From Verrucomicrobiota bacterium (GTDB lineage: Bacteria; Verrucomicrobiota; Verrucomicrobiia; Chthoniobacterales; UBA10450): DNA of 34,976 bases. The translations under genes and the position numbers were made by a program. The notes beneath the pieces are model-generated. The model was given only the letters and a program-made list of their open reading frames with translations, did no database searches and was not told where the DNA came from. The stretch spans positions 1 to 34,976 of the forward strand of contig QHRF01000089.1 in assembly GCA_003220055.1 (NCBI GenBank), read 5' to 3'. Positions 27,963 through 34,976 of the stretch are shown piece after piece; within the stretch, counting starts at the first letter, position 1, and every line of letters starts with the position of its first letter.

Positions 27963-28469
27963 ATGTCGATCCAACGATTGATCGGCGCACTATTTTTGGC
28001 GATCAGCCTAACGAAGATAGTAATGGCCGCGGATTCGCGACCCGATGTAGCACAGATCATTAACAAAGCGGAGGCGTCCGCTATTTTGGGCGAACCGGTC
28101 AAAGACCCAAGCCAGCGGAGCGGCGACGGGACCGACGGTTATTATTCCAAATGCAATTATTACAGCGTTCAGCGTGGCAAATCGTTGATCATTCGCCTGC
28201 AGCTGCCGGGACCGAACGCGATCGGTCCGCAAAAAGAACTTCAGCTGTTGGCGGCAGCGAACGGCACGATGGAAAAAGTTTCCGATGTTGGCGACGCCGC
28301 CCAAATGTTTACCGGCGGCGGGGAAAGCGGGTTCGCTTCGAGAATGCTGATACTCTACGTCGCCAAAGGTAACGCGTTCCTCACCGTCGGTCTCGCCGGT
28401 TTTAGAGACGACGCGGTGGCGCTGGAAAAGGCAAAGACGGTCGCGCAGAAATTGCTCGAGCATCTTTGA
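27963..28469 (+). CDS. Hypothetical secreted protein
   Basis: Signal peptide MSIQRLIGALFLAISLTKIVMAA then a 140-aa soluble domain (INKAEASAILGEPVKD...KCNYYSVQ). Confidence 0.7.
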   Translation: MSIQRLIGALFLAISLTKIVMAADSRPDVAQIINKAEASAILGEPVKDPSQRSGDGTDGYYSKCNYYSVQRGKSLIIRLQLPGPNAIGPQKELQLLAAANGTMEKVSDVGDAAQMFTGGGESGFASRMLILYVAKGNAFLTVGLAGFRDDAVALEKAKTVAQKLLEHL

Positions 28470-28500
28470 CCGCAGGCAACGGCGAGCTTAGATCGACAAT

Positions 28501-28878
28501 ATGGTGGCCAAACTCGACGGACCGCAGTTTTCCGGTGGCGCCAATATTGCAATCAAATGTCCCGCGCACACCTACGATCAGACAGTCGCCTTTTATCGCG
28601 ACACGCTCGCGCTCCCATTGATCGAAGAAGAATCCGACGGTTGCATTTTTCAGTTCGGTCCGAACCGGCTCTGGATCGATAAAGTGCCGAATCTGAGTCA
28701 TCCCGACATTTGGCTCGAGATCGAAACTAACGACACCGAGGCCGCCTCGTCGTTTCTAAAGATTCACGGCGTCGCGCGTCGCGATGAAGTGGAAAATCTG
28801 CGCGAGGATTTCAACGGCTTCTTCATCTCCGATCCCGCCGGCGTCGTTCATCTCGTCGTCGGCCCGGAAGAAGTTTAA
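28501..28878 (+). CDS. Glyoxalase/VOC-family protein
   Basis: NIAIKCPAHTYDQTVAFYRDTLALPLIEEES...FISDPAGVVHLVVGPEEV. Confidence 0.82.
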   Translation: MVAKLDGPQFSGGANIAIKCPAHTYDQTVAFYRDTLALPLIEEESDGCIFQFGPNRLWIDKVPNLSHPDIWLEIETNDTEAASSFLKIHGVARRDEVENLREDFNGFFISDPAGVVHLVVGPEEV

Positions 28879-28885
28879 ACTCGAA

Positions 28886-28895
28886 TGTCGATCTT
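28886..28895 (-). repeat. Dispersed motif AAGATCGACA (copy 11)
   Basis: TGTCGATCTT exact; in the 15-nt gap between convergent VOC and GNAT genes, overlapping the GNAT stop codon. Confidence 0.9.
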
Positions 28896-29430
28896 AAACG
28901 GGGCGACCCATGATGGTCAGGTCGCGTTCCACCGCATCAAGTTGCGCGATGCGCGGAAGTAATCCCCAGCGCTCGAAGCCAAGTTGGTCGAATAACCGCA
29001 AGCTTGGTTCGTTGTGGGCGAAAATAAGACCAACCATCGCCCTGATCTGAAGGGACGGCGCGCGAGCGATCGCTTCGCCGAGTAATGTTCGGCCGACTCC
29101 GCGCCGCCGGAATTTTTCATCGACATAGACGCTGACTTCGGCCGTACCGCGATAAGCACAGCGGGGCAAGAATGGCTTTAGCGTCAGCCAACCTGCGATC
29201 TGCCGATCCATTTCAAGAACCCAGAATGGATGTCGGTCCGCCGAATGTTCCTTCAGCCAGCCGCGTCGGTCTTTCAGCGTGACCTGTTCCAACTGCGCAG
29301 TAGCAACACGAGTCGCAACCGCGGCGTTGTAAATTTTAATGATCGCCGGTAAATCGGACTCCACCGCATCGCGGATTTTCATTTCTTCCGCTGTCTCTGG
29401 CCGGCGATGTTCAACCGCAATCCCGCTCAT
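28894..29430 (-). CDS. GNAT N-acetyltransferase (phosphinothricin acetyltransferase-like)
   Basis: KIRDAVESDLPAIIKIYNAAVATRVATAQ...AEVSVYVDEKFRRRGVGRTLLGEAI...IFAHNEPSLRLFDQLGFERWG. Start ATG at 29430 overlaps the MBL stop. Confidence 0.9.
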   Translation of the reverse strand: MSGIAVEHRRPETAEEMKIRDAVESDLPAIIKIYNAAVATRVATAQLEQVTLKDRRGWLKEHSADRHPFWVLEMDRQIAGWLTLKPFLPRCAYRGTAEVSVYVDEKFRRRGVGRTLLGEAIARAPSLQIRAMVGLIFAHNEPSLRLFDQLGFERWGLLPRIAQLDAVERDLTIMGRPV

Positions 29431-30272
29431 GCTGCCGGGAAAAATGCGTTCTCGAAAGTCGGCTGAAATGCGCCGAGCTCGGTCTCGCCGATGCGAAACC
29501 TGGGACTGATATCCGATTGGGTGGCACAAAAAAGTTCGATGTCGATCTTGCCACATTTGCTGAGCGCCTCGCGGACGGTTTGGAGCGCGAGCGCGGGCGT
29601 GTTGCAATCGCGGCTGAGATGTCCAAGCACGACCCGATCGATTTCTCCGGGAAGCAATTCTTCGATCACGGTAGCGGCCGCGTTATTGGAAAGATGCCCG
29701 TGCCGCGACTGGATCCGCTGTTTCACCGGCCAGGGCCGATGTGTGTCGCTCTGTAACAGTTTCTCGTCATGGTTGGTTTCGATCACGAGCGTGTGCACTT
29801 GTCGAAGCCGTTCCACAATCATCTTTGTGGCGTAACCGAGGTCGGTGATAAACCCGAGGCCGCGCGCTCCGGCATAAAACGCGAAGCCGACGGGATCGAC
29901 CGCGTCGTGCGGCACCGGGAAAGTTTGGACAAGGACGTCGCAAATCTTGAACTCGGCGCCGGTGCGAAAGATTCGCCAGTTCCGATGTCGATCCAACGCG
30001 CCGTCGTAACGGACGGCTTCGGCGGTTTGCGCGTTCGCATAAATCGGCAGATCGAATTTGCGACAGAGCACCTCCAGCCCGCAAACGTGATCGCCATGCT
30101 CATGGGTGAGCAGAACGCCATCGAGCTGTTCGGCCACCACGCCGCACTGTTCGAGGCGCAAGACGATTTGCCGCGCGCTCAGGCCGCCATCGATCAGAAT
30201 TTTACAATGGTCGGTCGCGACGAGCGCACTGTTCCCGGCGCTGCCGCTCCCGAGCATCGTCAAACTAAACAC
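29427..30272 (-). CDS. MBL-fold metallohydrolase (YycJ/WalJ-like)
   Basis: TMLGSGSAGNSALVATDHCKILIDGGLSARQI...VLLTHEHGDHVCGLEVLCRKFDLPIYAN (HxHxDH). Confidence 0.92.
   Translation of the reverse strand: MFSLTMLGSGSAGNSALVATDHCKILIDGGLSARQIVLRLEQCGVVAEQLDGVLLTHEHGDHVCGLEVLCRKFDLPIYANAQTAEAVRYDGALDRHRNWRIFRTGAEFKICDVLVQTFPVPHDAVDPVGFAFYAGARGLGFITDLGYATKMIVERLRQVHTLVIETNHDEKLLQSDTHRPWPVKQRIQSRHGHLSNNAAATVIEELLPGEIDRVVLGHLSRDCNTPALALQTVREALSKCGKIDIELFCATQSDISPRFRIGETELGAFQPTFENAFFPAA
29540..29549 (-). repeat. Dispersed motif AAGATCGACA (copy 12)
   Basis: TGTCGATCTT exact; in the MBL gene (KID). Confidence 0.9.
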
Positions 30273-30295
30273 GACCGGTATTTAGCGACTGCGTG

Positions 30296-31024
30296 TCAGT
30301 TTTCGCAAATTAAATTCACGCGCCGCGATGAAATTTCGGCGCCGGGCAGCGCTAGGATTCGTTTTTTCTTGTCGGAATAATCGAGGGATCGGAAACGCCG
30401 AATTTCATCAAGCCGCCGTGCACCGTTCAGGCTGTCGAGATAGTAAGTGTAACTCGAGGCCAGCTCGGTCGTCTCCAGATAACGCGCCCGGAGGTTGCGA
30501 TCGCGAAACGCTTCCGGGCATTGCCGTGCGAAAAGATGAAAGCGGAGCCAGCGGCGGTCAGTGCGTGAAACGCGTTGGGTTTTTCGAAAGAAGGCAACGA
30601 ACAAAAGAAGAACAAGATAGGTATCGACCTGCGCCTGGAGCTCAAGATTGCGGGCAAAATCTTCCGAGGCGATCTCACGCGCGCCATTTTTAAACTGGAG
30701 CGCGGCGTGAAGGGCGTGATTGATTTCTTCAACGAACGTGATGAGCGAGCGGATATTGTGATCGCTTAGGCCAGCGCGCGGGTCGTGTCGCTCTAGTTGC
30801 TCGATCAGCCAACGGGAATAATAAATACTGACGTAAAGGCGATCGTCGGCCGTGCGCAGAAATGTGCGGGCAAGCTCACTCAATTCGCGGGCTGATCTGC
30901 CGGCCAAGATCGACAATTGCCAGCAGCGGCGCCGGTCAATCAGGCAATCTTCGAGATTGATCCCGACCTGTGCGTAAGTGCGCTCGAAAAGTTTTTGGAT
31001 CTGACTGAATAGCGTCTCGTTCAC
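30296..31024 (-). CDS. Uncharacterised helical protein, second gene of an overlapping pair
   Basis: Uninterrupted 242-aa ORF in operon-like arrangement; no recognised motif. Confidence 0.65.
   Translation of the reverse strand: MNETLFSQIQKLFERTYAQVGINLEDCLIDRRRCWQLSILAGRSARELSELARTFLRTADDRLYVSIYYSRWLIEQLERHDPRAGLSDHNIRSLITFVEEINHALHAALQFKNGAREIASEDFARNLELQAQVDTYLVLLLFVAFFRKTQRVSRTDRRWLRFHLFARQCPEAFRDRNLRARYLETTELASSYTYYLDSLNGARRLDEIRRFRSLDYSDKKKRILALPGAEISSRRVNLICEN
30906..30915 (+). repeat. Dispersed motif AAGATCGACA (copy 13)
   Basis: Exact; antisense in an uncharacterised gene (SIL). Confidence 0.9.
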
Positions 31025-31743
31025 AAAACAAGGGACGACCGCGCATCTTCATCGAGATGAAGCAAGCGATCGGAAAGTTCGTTGAGCGCGAGACGAACGT
31101 CGTGAAAGCGACTGGCTAACCCGGCGAAGACATCGGTGAGTTCGCAGCGTCGCGCGGTTTCGTGCGAAGCGACAAGCTGATAATTGCTGCGACCGATTTT
31201 CTCGTAAAATTCGATGTCGGGCGCCCCGCGAAGACTGCGGCGCTGGGTGTTCTCGTGAAAGATGCCACTGATGAAGAGGGAGTAATTTCCAACGTGCGCG
31301 CGCAGAAGAAACGTTTGCTCGGGCGTGGCGCGGGTGAGCGCGATCAGCATGTCGGAAATATATTCGTGGGCGCGGTTGCTCGCCCCGGCGAATCCGTCCT
31401 TTGGCGGCTCGATCTTGTCCGGGCTCTGCAATTGATTCGCGCGCGAAAAAGTTTCGAGCAGCGAGCCGACATAATCGCAAAGTTTGCGATCGCCAATGCC
31501 GGCTTGCTGCAAGACGTACCGGGCGAGAACATAAAAATAGAATTGGGACGAGATGTGGAGATGGCCCGCATTGGAAAGAATGGTCTCGACCAGGCGCGGA
31601 TGATCGAGAATCGAGTCGCGGGTTTCCGAGTCACTGAGAAGATCGACCAGGGAAACGCTATCGCCGCGCGAGCGTGCGAGAGCGCGGACAATAAAATCGA
31701 AATCCGCGGCGGTGAAACGCGCCCGACAATTTGCCCTAATCAT
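31021..31743 (-). CDS. Uncharacterised protein, first gene of an overlapping pair
   Basis: Uninterrupted 240-aa ORF; 4-nt overlap with the downstream gene. Confidence 0.65.
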   Translation of the reverse strand: MIRANCRARFTAADFDFIVRALARSRGDSVSLVDLLSDSETRDSILDHPRLVETILSNAGHLHISSQFYFYVLARYVLQQAGIGDRKLCDYVGSLLETFSRANQLQSPDKIEPPKDGFAGASNRAHEYISDMLIALTRATPEQTFLLRAHVGNYSLFISGIFHENTQRRSLRGAPDIEFYEKIGRSNYQLVASHETARRCELTDVFAGLASRFHDVRLALNELSDRLLHLDEDARSSLVL

Positions 31744-31947
31744 CGCACCTTCCGTTCACCAGCATTGACGATGCCGCAGCCAACTTTGTTCGAGGCGACG
31801 TTTATTTCGGTTCGCCTGGTTAGTCAAGAACGTCCCGTGCGCGCAACGGTTCCAACGCTTGGGGCGGATTTGCAAATGGTCGTGCTCGCCTCATAATAAA
31901 CGCGCTCTTTTCGGAATGGATCAGCAGGATATCGATCTTGCAAAAAG

Positions 31948-32037
31948 GGAAGGGTGGCTGAGTCCGGTTTAAGGCACTCGACTCGAAATCGAGCGTGGGG
32001 CAACCCACCGTGGGTTCGAATCCCACCCCTTCCGCCA
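31948..32037 (+). tRNA. tRNA-Ser(CGA), CCA encoded
   Basis: GGAAGGGTGGCTGAGTCCGGTTTAAGGCACTCGACTCGAAATCGAGCGTGGGGCAACCCACCGTGGGTTCGAATCCCACCCCTTCCGCCA; long variable arm, anticodon CGA. Confidence 0.96.
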
Positions 32038-32356
32038 GCCTTCGCTTGGAGCGAAGCGCAAAGCGAAACGCTGCCACGCCGGAGCGAAAGGAAGGCGGAC
32101 TTTGGTCGATGAAAGATTCCGTTGCCGCTCCAAGGCTACGGCTTGGCTAGCCACTTAGGTCAGAGCCGACGCGAAGCTTTAGCGTGCGAAAAATGTCACA
32201 ATTTTCGTCTTGATTTGCGTTGACTTTGCACTGCATATTGTATGTCCGCCGAATGGCTCCGCTATTACTTGTTATGCGCCGGAATTCACAGGTTGTTAGT
32301 AGGGCTGTTGGCAGGAATTCACCGCTAATTCACAACCTTAATCAGCACTTCCCGCT

Positions 32357-34976
32357 ATGATCCAACTCAAACCCGGAATCCGACCTTCTGCTCTGAACAA
32401 ACCGCGAAAGGCAGCTGATCGTCGCCAGAATCGGTCAGCAAAAAAACCAGTTAGCGGTTTGCATTTTGAGCGGGTGTTCAGCGACCCAGCGGTGAAACCG
32501 TTCGATCAGATCGAATGGGAACATCGGACGGCGGAGATCACGGACGACAGTGGCCAGATCATTTTCAAACAGGAAAACGTTGAGGTTCCAAAAAATTGGA
32601 GCGCGCTGGCGACCAAGATCGCGGTTTCGAAATATTTTTACGGCGATATCGCGCACGGAACCGATCCGCACAAAGGCGGCCGCGAAAGGTCGGTGCGGCA
32701 ATTGATTCACCGAGTCACCCGAACCATCGCCGATTGGGGAATGGCCGACGGCTATTTCGCGGACGCGGAGGAGGCGGAAATTTTTTATGATGAACTGACC
32801 TGGCTTTGTTTGAACCAACATGGCGCATTCAATTCGCCGGTCTGGTTCAATGTCGGTTTGTATCATGAATACGGCATCGGCAAAGATGCCGGTGCCGGAA
32901 ATTATTTTTATAATCGAGAGACCGGAAAAGCCGAACGCGCTCCGACTCAGTACGAGTATCCGCAAGGCAGCGCCTGTTTCATTCAAGACGTGGACGACAC
33001 GATGGAAGACATCATGCGTCTGGCCACGAGCGAAGCGATGCTCTTCAAATACGGCAGTGGCACGGGCACCGATCTCTCCACGTTAAGATCGACAAAAGAG
33101 AAATTGAGCGGCGGCGGCAAGCCGAGCGGTCCGCTCTCGTTCCTCAAAGTCTACGATCAAGTGGCGAACGTGGTGAAGAGCGGCGGGAAAACGCGGCGTG
33201 CCGCCAAGATGAACACCCTCAAAGATTGGCACCCGGACATTGAGGAGTTCATCGACGCCAAACAAAGGGAAGAGAAGAAAGCATGGGCGCTAATCGAGCA
33301 GGGTTACGACGGCAGCTACAACGGCGATGCTTACGGCTCGGTCATGTATCAAAACGAAAACCTGAGTGTGCGCGTGAGCGACGAGTTCATGGAAGCCGCG
33401 CTCGAAGGTCGCGATTGGTGGACGCGCCGGGTGACCGATGGCCAACCGTGCGAGCGGAAAGAAGCGCGAACATTACTCCGAAAAATCGCGGAAGGAACGC
33501 ACATCTGCGGCGATCCCGGAATGCAGTTTGATACCACGATTCACAAATGGCACACCTGCAAAGGGACCGGCCGGCAAAATTCGACCAATCCGTGCAGCGA
33601 ATATTTGTTTCTCGATAACACGGCCTGCAATCTGGCTTCACTGAATTTGCTCAAGTTTAAGACGGTCGATGGCGAGTTCGATGTGGAGCGATTTAAGGCC
33701 GCGGTCCGCATCTTCATTACGGCGCAGGAAATCGTGGTCGATAATGCCAGTTACCCGGTCAAAGAGATCGCGGAGAACTCGCACATTTTCCGAACACTTG
33801 GGCTGGGCTACGCCAATCTCGGATCGTTGGTGATGAGCTATGGCTACAGCTACGACAGCGTGGAAGGCCGCGCGCTTTGCGGCGCCGTTACCGCGATCAT
33901 GACCGGGGAAGCGTACGAGCAAAGTGCGCGAATGGCGCAGGCGCTCGGTCCTTTTCCCGGTTATAAAGACGCGCTCTGCAACGGCGTTCCAAAACCAGTC
34001 GCGAAAAATAATGTCGCGTCCATGCTCGAAGTCATCGAGCTGCATCGCTCCGCGGTCAGCGAGATCCCGGATGTCGATGAATTCGCTTATTTAAAAAAGG
34101 ACGCGGCCAAGACTTGGAAGCGGGCAGCGGAATTGGGCAAGCGTCACGGTTATCGCAACGCGCAAGTGACGGTGTTGGCGCCAACCGGGACAATCAGTTT
34201 TCTGATGGATTGTGACACCACTGGCATCGAACCGGACATCGCGCTGGTAAAATACAAACTGCTCGCCGGCGGCGGCATGTTGAAAATTGTGAATCAAACG
34301 GTCAAGCCGGCGCTGGAAAAGCTGGGTTATAATTCGGAAGAAGTAGACCGGATCATCGCGCACATCGACGCCTTCGACACGATTGAAGACGTGACCGATT
34401 CAGATGGATCAACAATAGCATCGGGACTGCAACCGGAGCATTTACCGATTTTTGATTGCGCGTTCAAGCCGTTCAAAGGCGAACGCTCACTTAATTACAT
34501 GGCGCATCTGCGGATGATGGCTGCGGCGCAGCCATTTTTGAGTGGCGCGATTTCGAAAACGGTAAACCTGCCGGAAACAGCGACAGTCGACGACATCATG
34601 AACAGTTACGTCGAAGGCTGGCGGCTCGGCTTGAAATCAATCGCGATTTATCGCGAAGGCTCGAAGCGATCGGCGCCGTTGAACACGCGCAAGACGCGCG
34701 ACATGGGCGGAACTACGGAGGATGTCGATGTTGCGCTCGATATCACCATCGACCGCGAAGATTTCCAGAAACGCATTCTCGAATTGGAACAAGAACTGAC
34801 GACGCTGCGCGGCAAGATCGACAAACCGTTGCGTCATCGCATGCCCGACACACGGATGTCGTTGACCCATCGGTTCGAGATTGCCGGACACGAAGGTTAC
34901 ATCACGGTGGGCTTGTACGAAGACGGTCAACCGGGCGAGCTGTTTATCACTATGTCGAAGGAAGGCAGCACGATCG
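32357..34976 (+). CDS. nrdJ: Vitamin B12-dependent (class II) ribonucleotide reductase, truncated by window edge
   Basis: Open frame from ATG 32357 to window end, absent from the supplied ORF track: FNSPVWFNVGLYHEYG, GSACFIQDVDDTMEDIMRLATSEAMLFKYGSGTGTDLS and a VLAPTGTISFLMDCDTTGIEPDIALVKYK segment. Confidence 0.94.
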   Translation, partial: MIQLKPGIRPSALNKPRKAADRRQNRSAKKPVSGLHFERVFSDPAVKPFDQIEWEHRTAEITDDSGQIIFKQENVEVPKNWSALATKIAVSKYFYGDIAHGTDPHKGGRERSVRQLIHRVTRTIADWGMADGYFADAEEAEIFYDELTWLCLNQHGAFNSPVWFNVGLYHEYGIGKDAGAGNYFYNRETGKAERAPTQYEYPQGSACFIQDVDDTMEDIMRLATSEAMLFKYGSGTGTDLSTLRSTKEKLSGGGKPSGPLSFLKVYDQVANVVKSGGKTRRAAKMNTLKDWHPDIEEFIDAKQREEKKAWALIEQGYDGSYNGDAYGSVMYQNENLSVRVSDEFMEAALEGRDWWTRRVTDGQPCERKEARTLLRKIAEGTHICGDPGMQFDTTIHKWHTCKGTGRQNSTNPCSEYLFLDNTACNLASLNLLKFKTVDGEFDVERFKAAVRIFITAQEIVVDNASYPVKEIAENSHIFRTLGLGYANLGSLVMSYGYSYDSVEGRALCGAVTAIMTGEAYEQSARMAQALGPFPGYKDALCNGVPKPVAKNNVASMLEVIELHRSAVSEIPDVDEFAYLKKDAAKTWKRAAELGKRHGYRNAQVTVLAPTGTISFLMDCDTTGIEPDIALVKYKLLAGGGMLKIVNQTVKPALEKLGYNSEEVDRIIAHIDAFDTIEDVTDSDGSTIASGLQPEHLPIFDCAFKPFKGERSLNYMAHLRMMAAAQPFLSGAISKTVNLPETATVDDIMNSYVEGWRLGLKSIAIYREGSKRSAPLNTRKTRDMGGTTEDVDVALDITIDREDFQKRILELEQELTTLRGKIDKPLRHRMPDTRMSLTHRFEIAGHEGYITVGLYEDGQPGELFITMSKEGSTI
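33085..33094 (+). repeat. Dispersed motif AAGATCGACA (copy 14)
   Basis: Exact; in nrdJ, frame LRST. Confidence 0.9.
34814..34823 (+). repeat. Dispersed motif AAGATCGACA (copy 15)
   Basis: Exact; in nrdJ, frame KID. Confidence 0.9.

Noticed and set aside
31162-31896. 244-aa plus-strand ORF
   Set aside because: Antisense to the 31021-31743 gene. The minus-strand ORF is better supported by its 4-nt overlap with its neighbour.
31820-32077. Minus-strand ORF with AEGVGFEPTVGCPTLDFESSALNRTQPPFP and the overlapping 31969-32154 GWDSNPRWVAPRSI ORF
   Set aside because: These are antisense translations of the tRNA-Ser gene, a well-known source of spurious proteins.
32160-32356. Cobalamin riboswitch upstream of nrdJ
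   Set aside because: No recognisable B12-box or long conserved fold found by eye in the 200 nt before the start codon.

Overview
This 35 kb window is a gene-dense bacterial chromosome segment with about 30 supportable protein-coding genes and two tRNAs. I found no phage, IS element or CRISPR array. Gene style suggests a Verrucomicrobiota-like organism, but that is inference. Recognisable content: a prepilin-like protein, a NarL/DegU-type two-component pair, an exosortase/EpsI fusion divergent from a membrane TPR protein, an AraC-Ada-type methyltransferase, PdxH, a multihaem cytochrome c with ResB and (10 kb away) CcsA, Hsp20-Lon, a D-aminoacylase, an ArsR-DUF6428-like pair, a MetX-like alpha/beta hydrolase, GmhA, a TonB-like protein, an HTH-receiver fusion, a PmtA-like methyltransferase, FumC, a VOC protein, a GNAT protein, an MBL-fold hydrolase and a truncated B12-dependent ribonucleotide reductase (nrdJ) running off the right edge. 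The most striking signal is not a gene. The 10-mer AAGATCGACA occurs exactly 15 times across both strands (uniform-base expectation about 0.07). It is always followed by A or T, lies in both orientations, in genes and in gaps, and in several unrelated reading frames. This looks like a DNA-uptake-sequence (DUS/USS)-type dispersed motif, and I know of no description of it. Secondary points of interest: a Cys-less nucleoredoxin-like protein, a multiply frameshifted pseudogene, an HTH-REC fusion followed by tandem hairpins, an uncharacterised overlapping gene pair, and a CX4CH haem motif partly encoded by the repeated motif.
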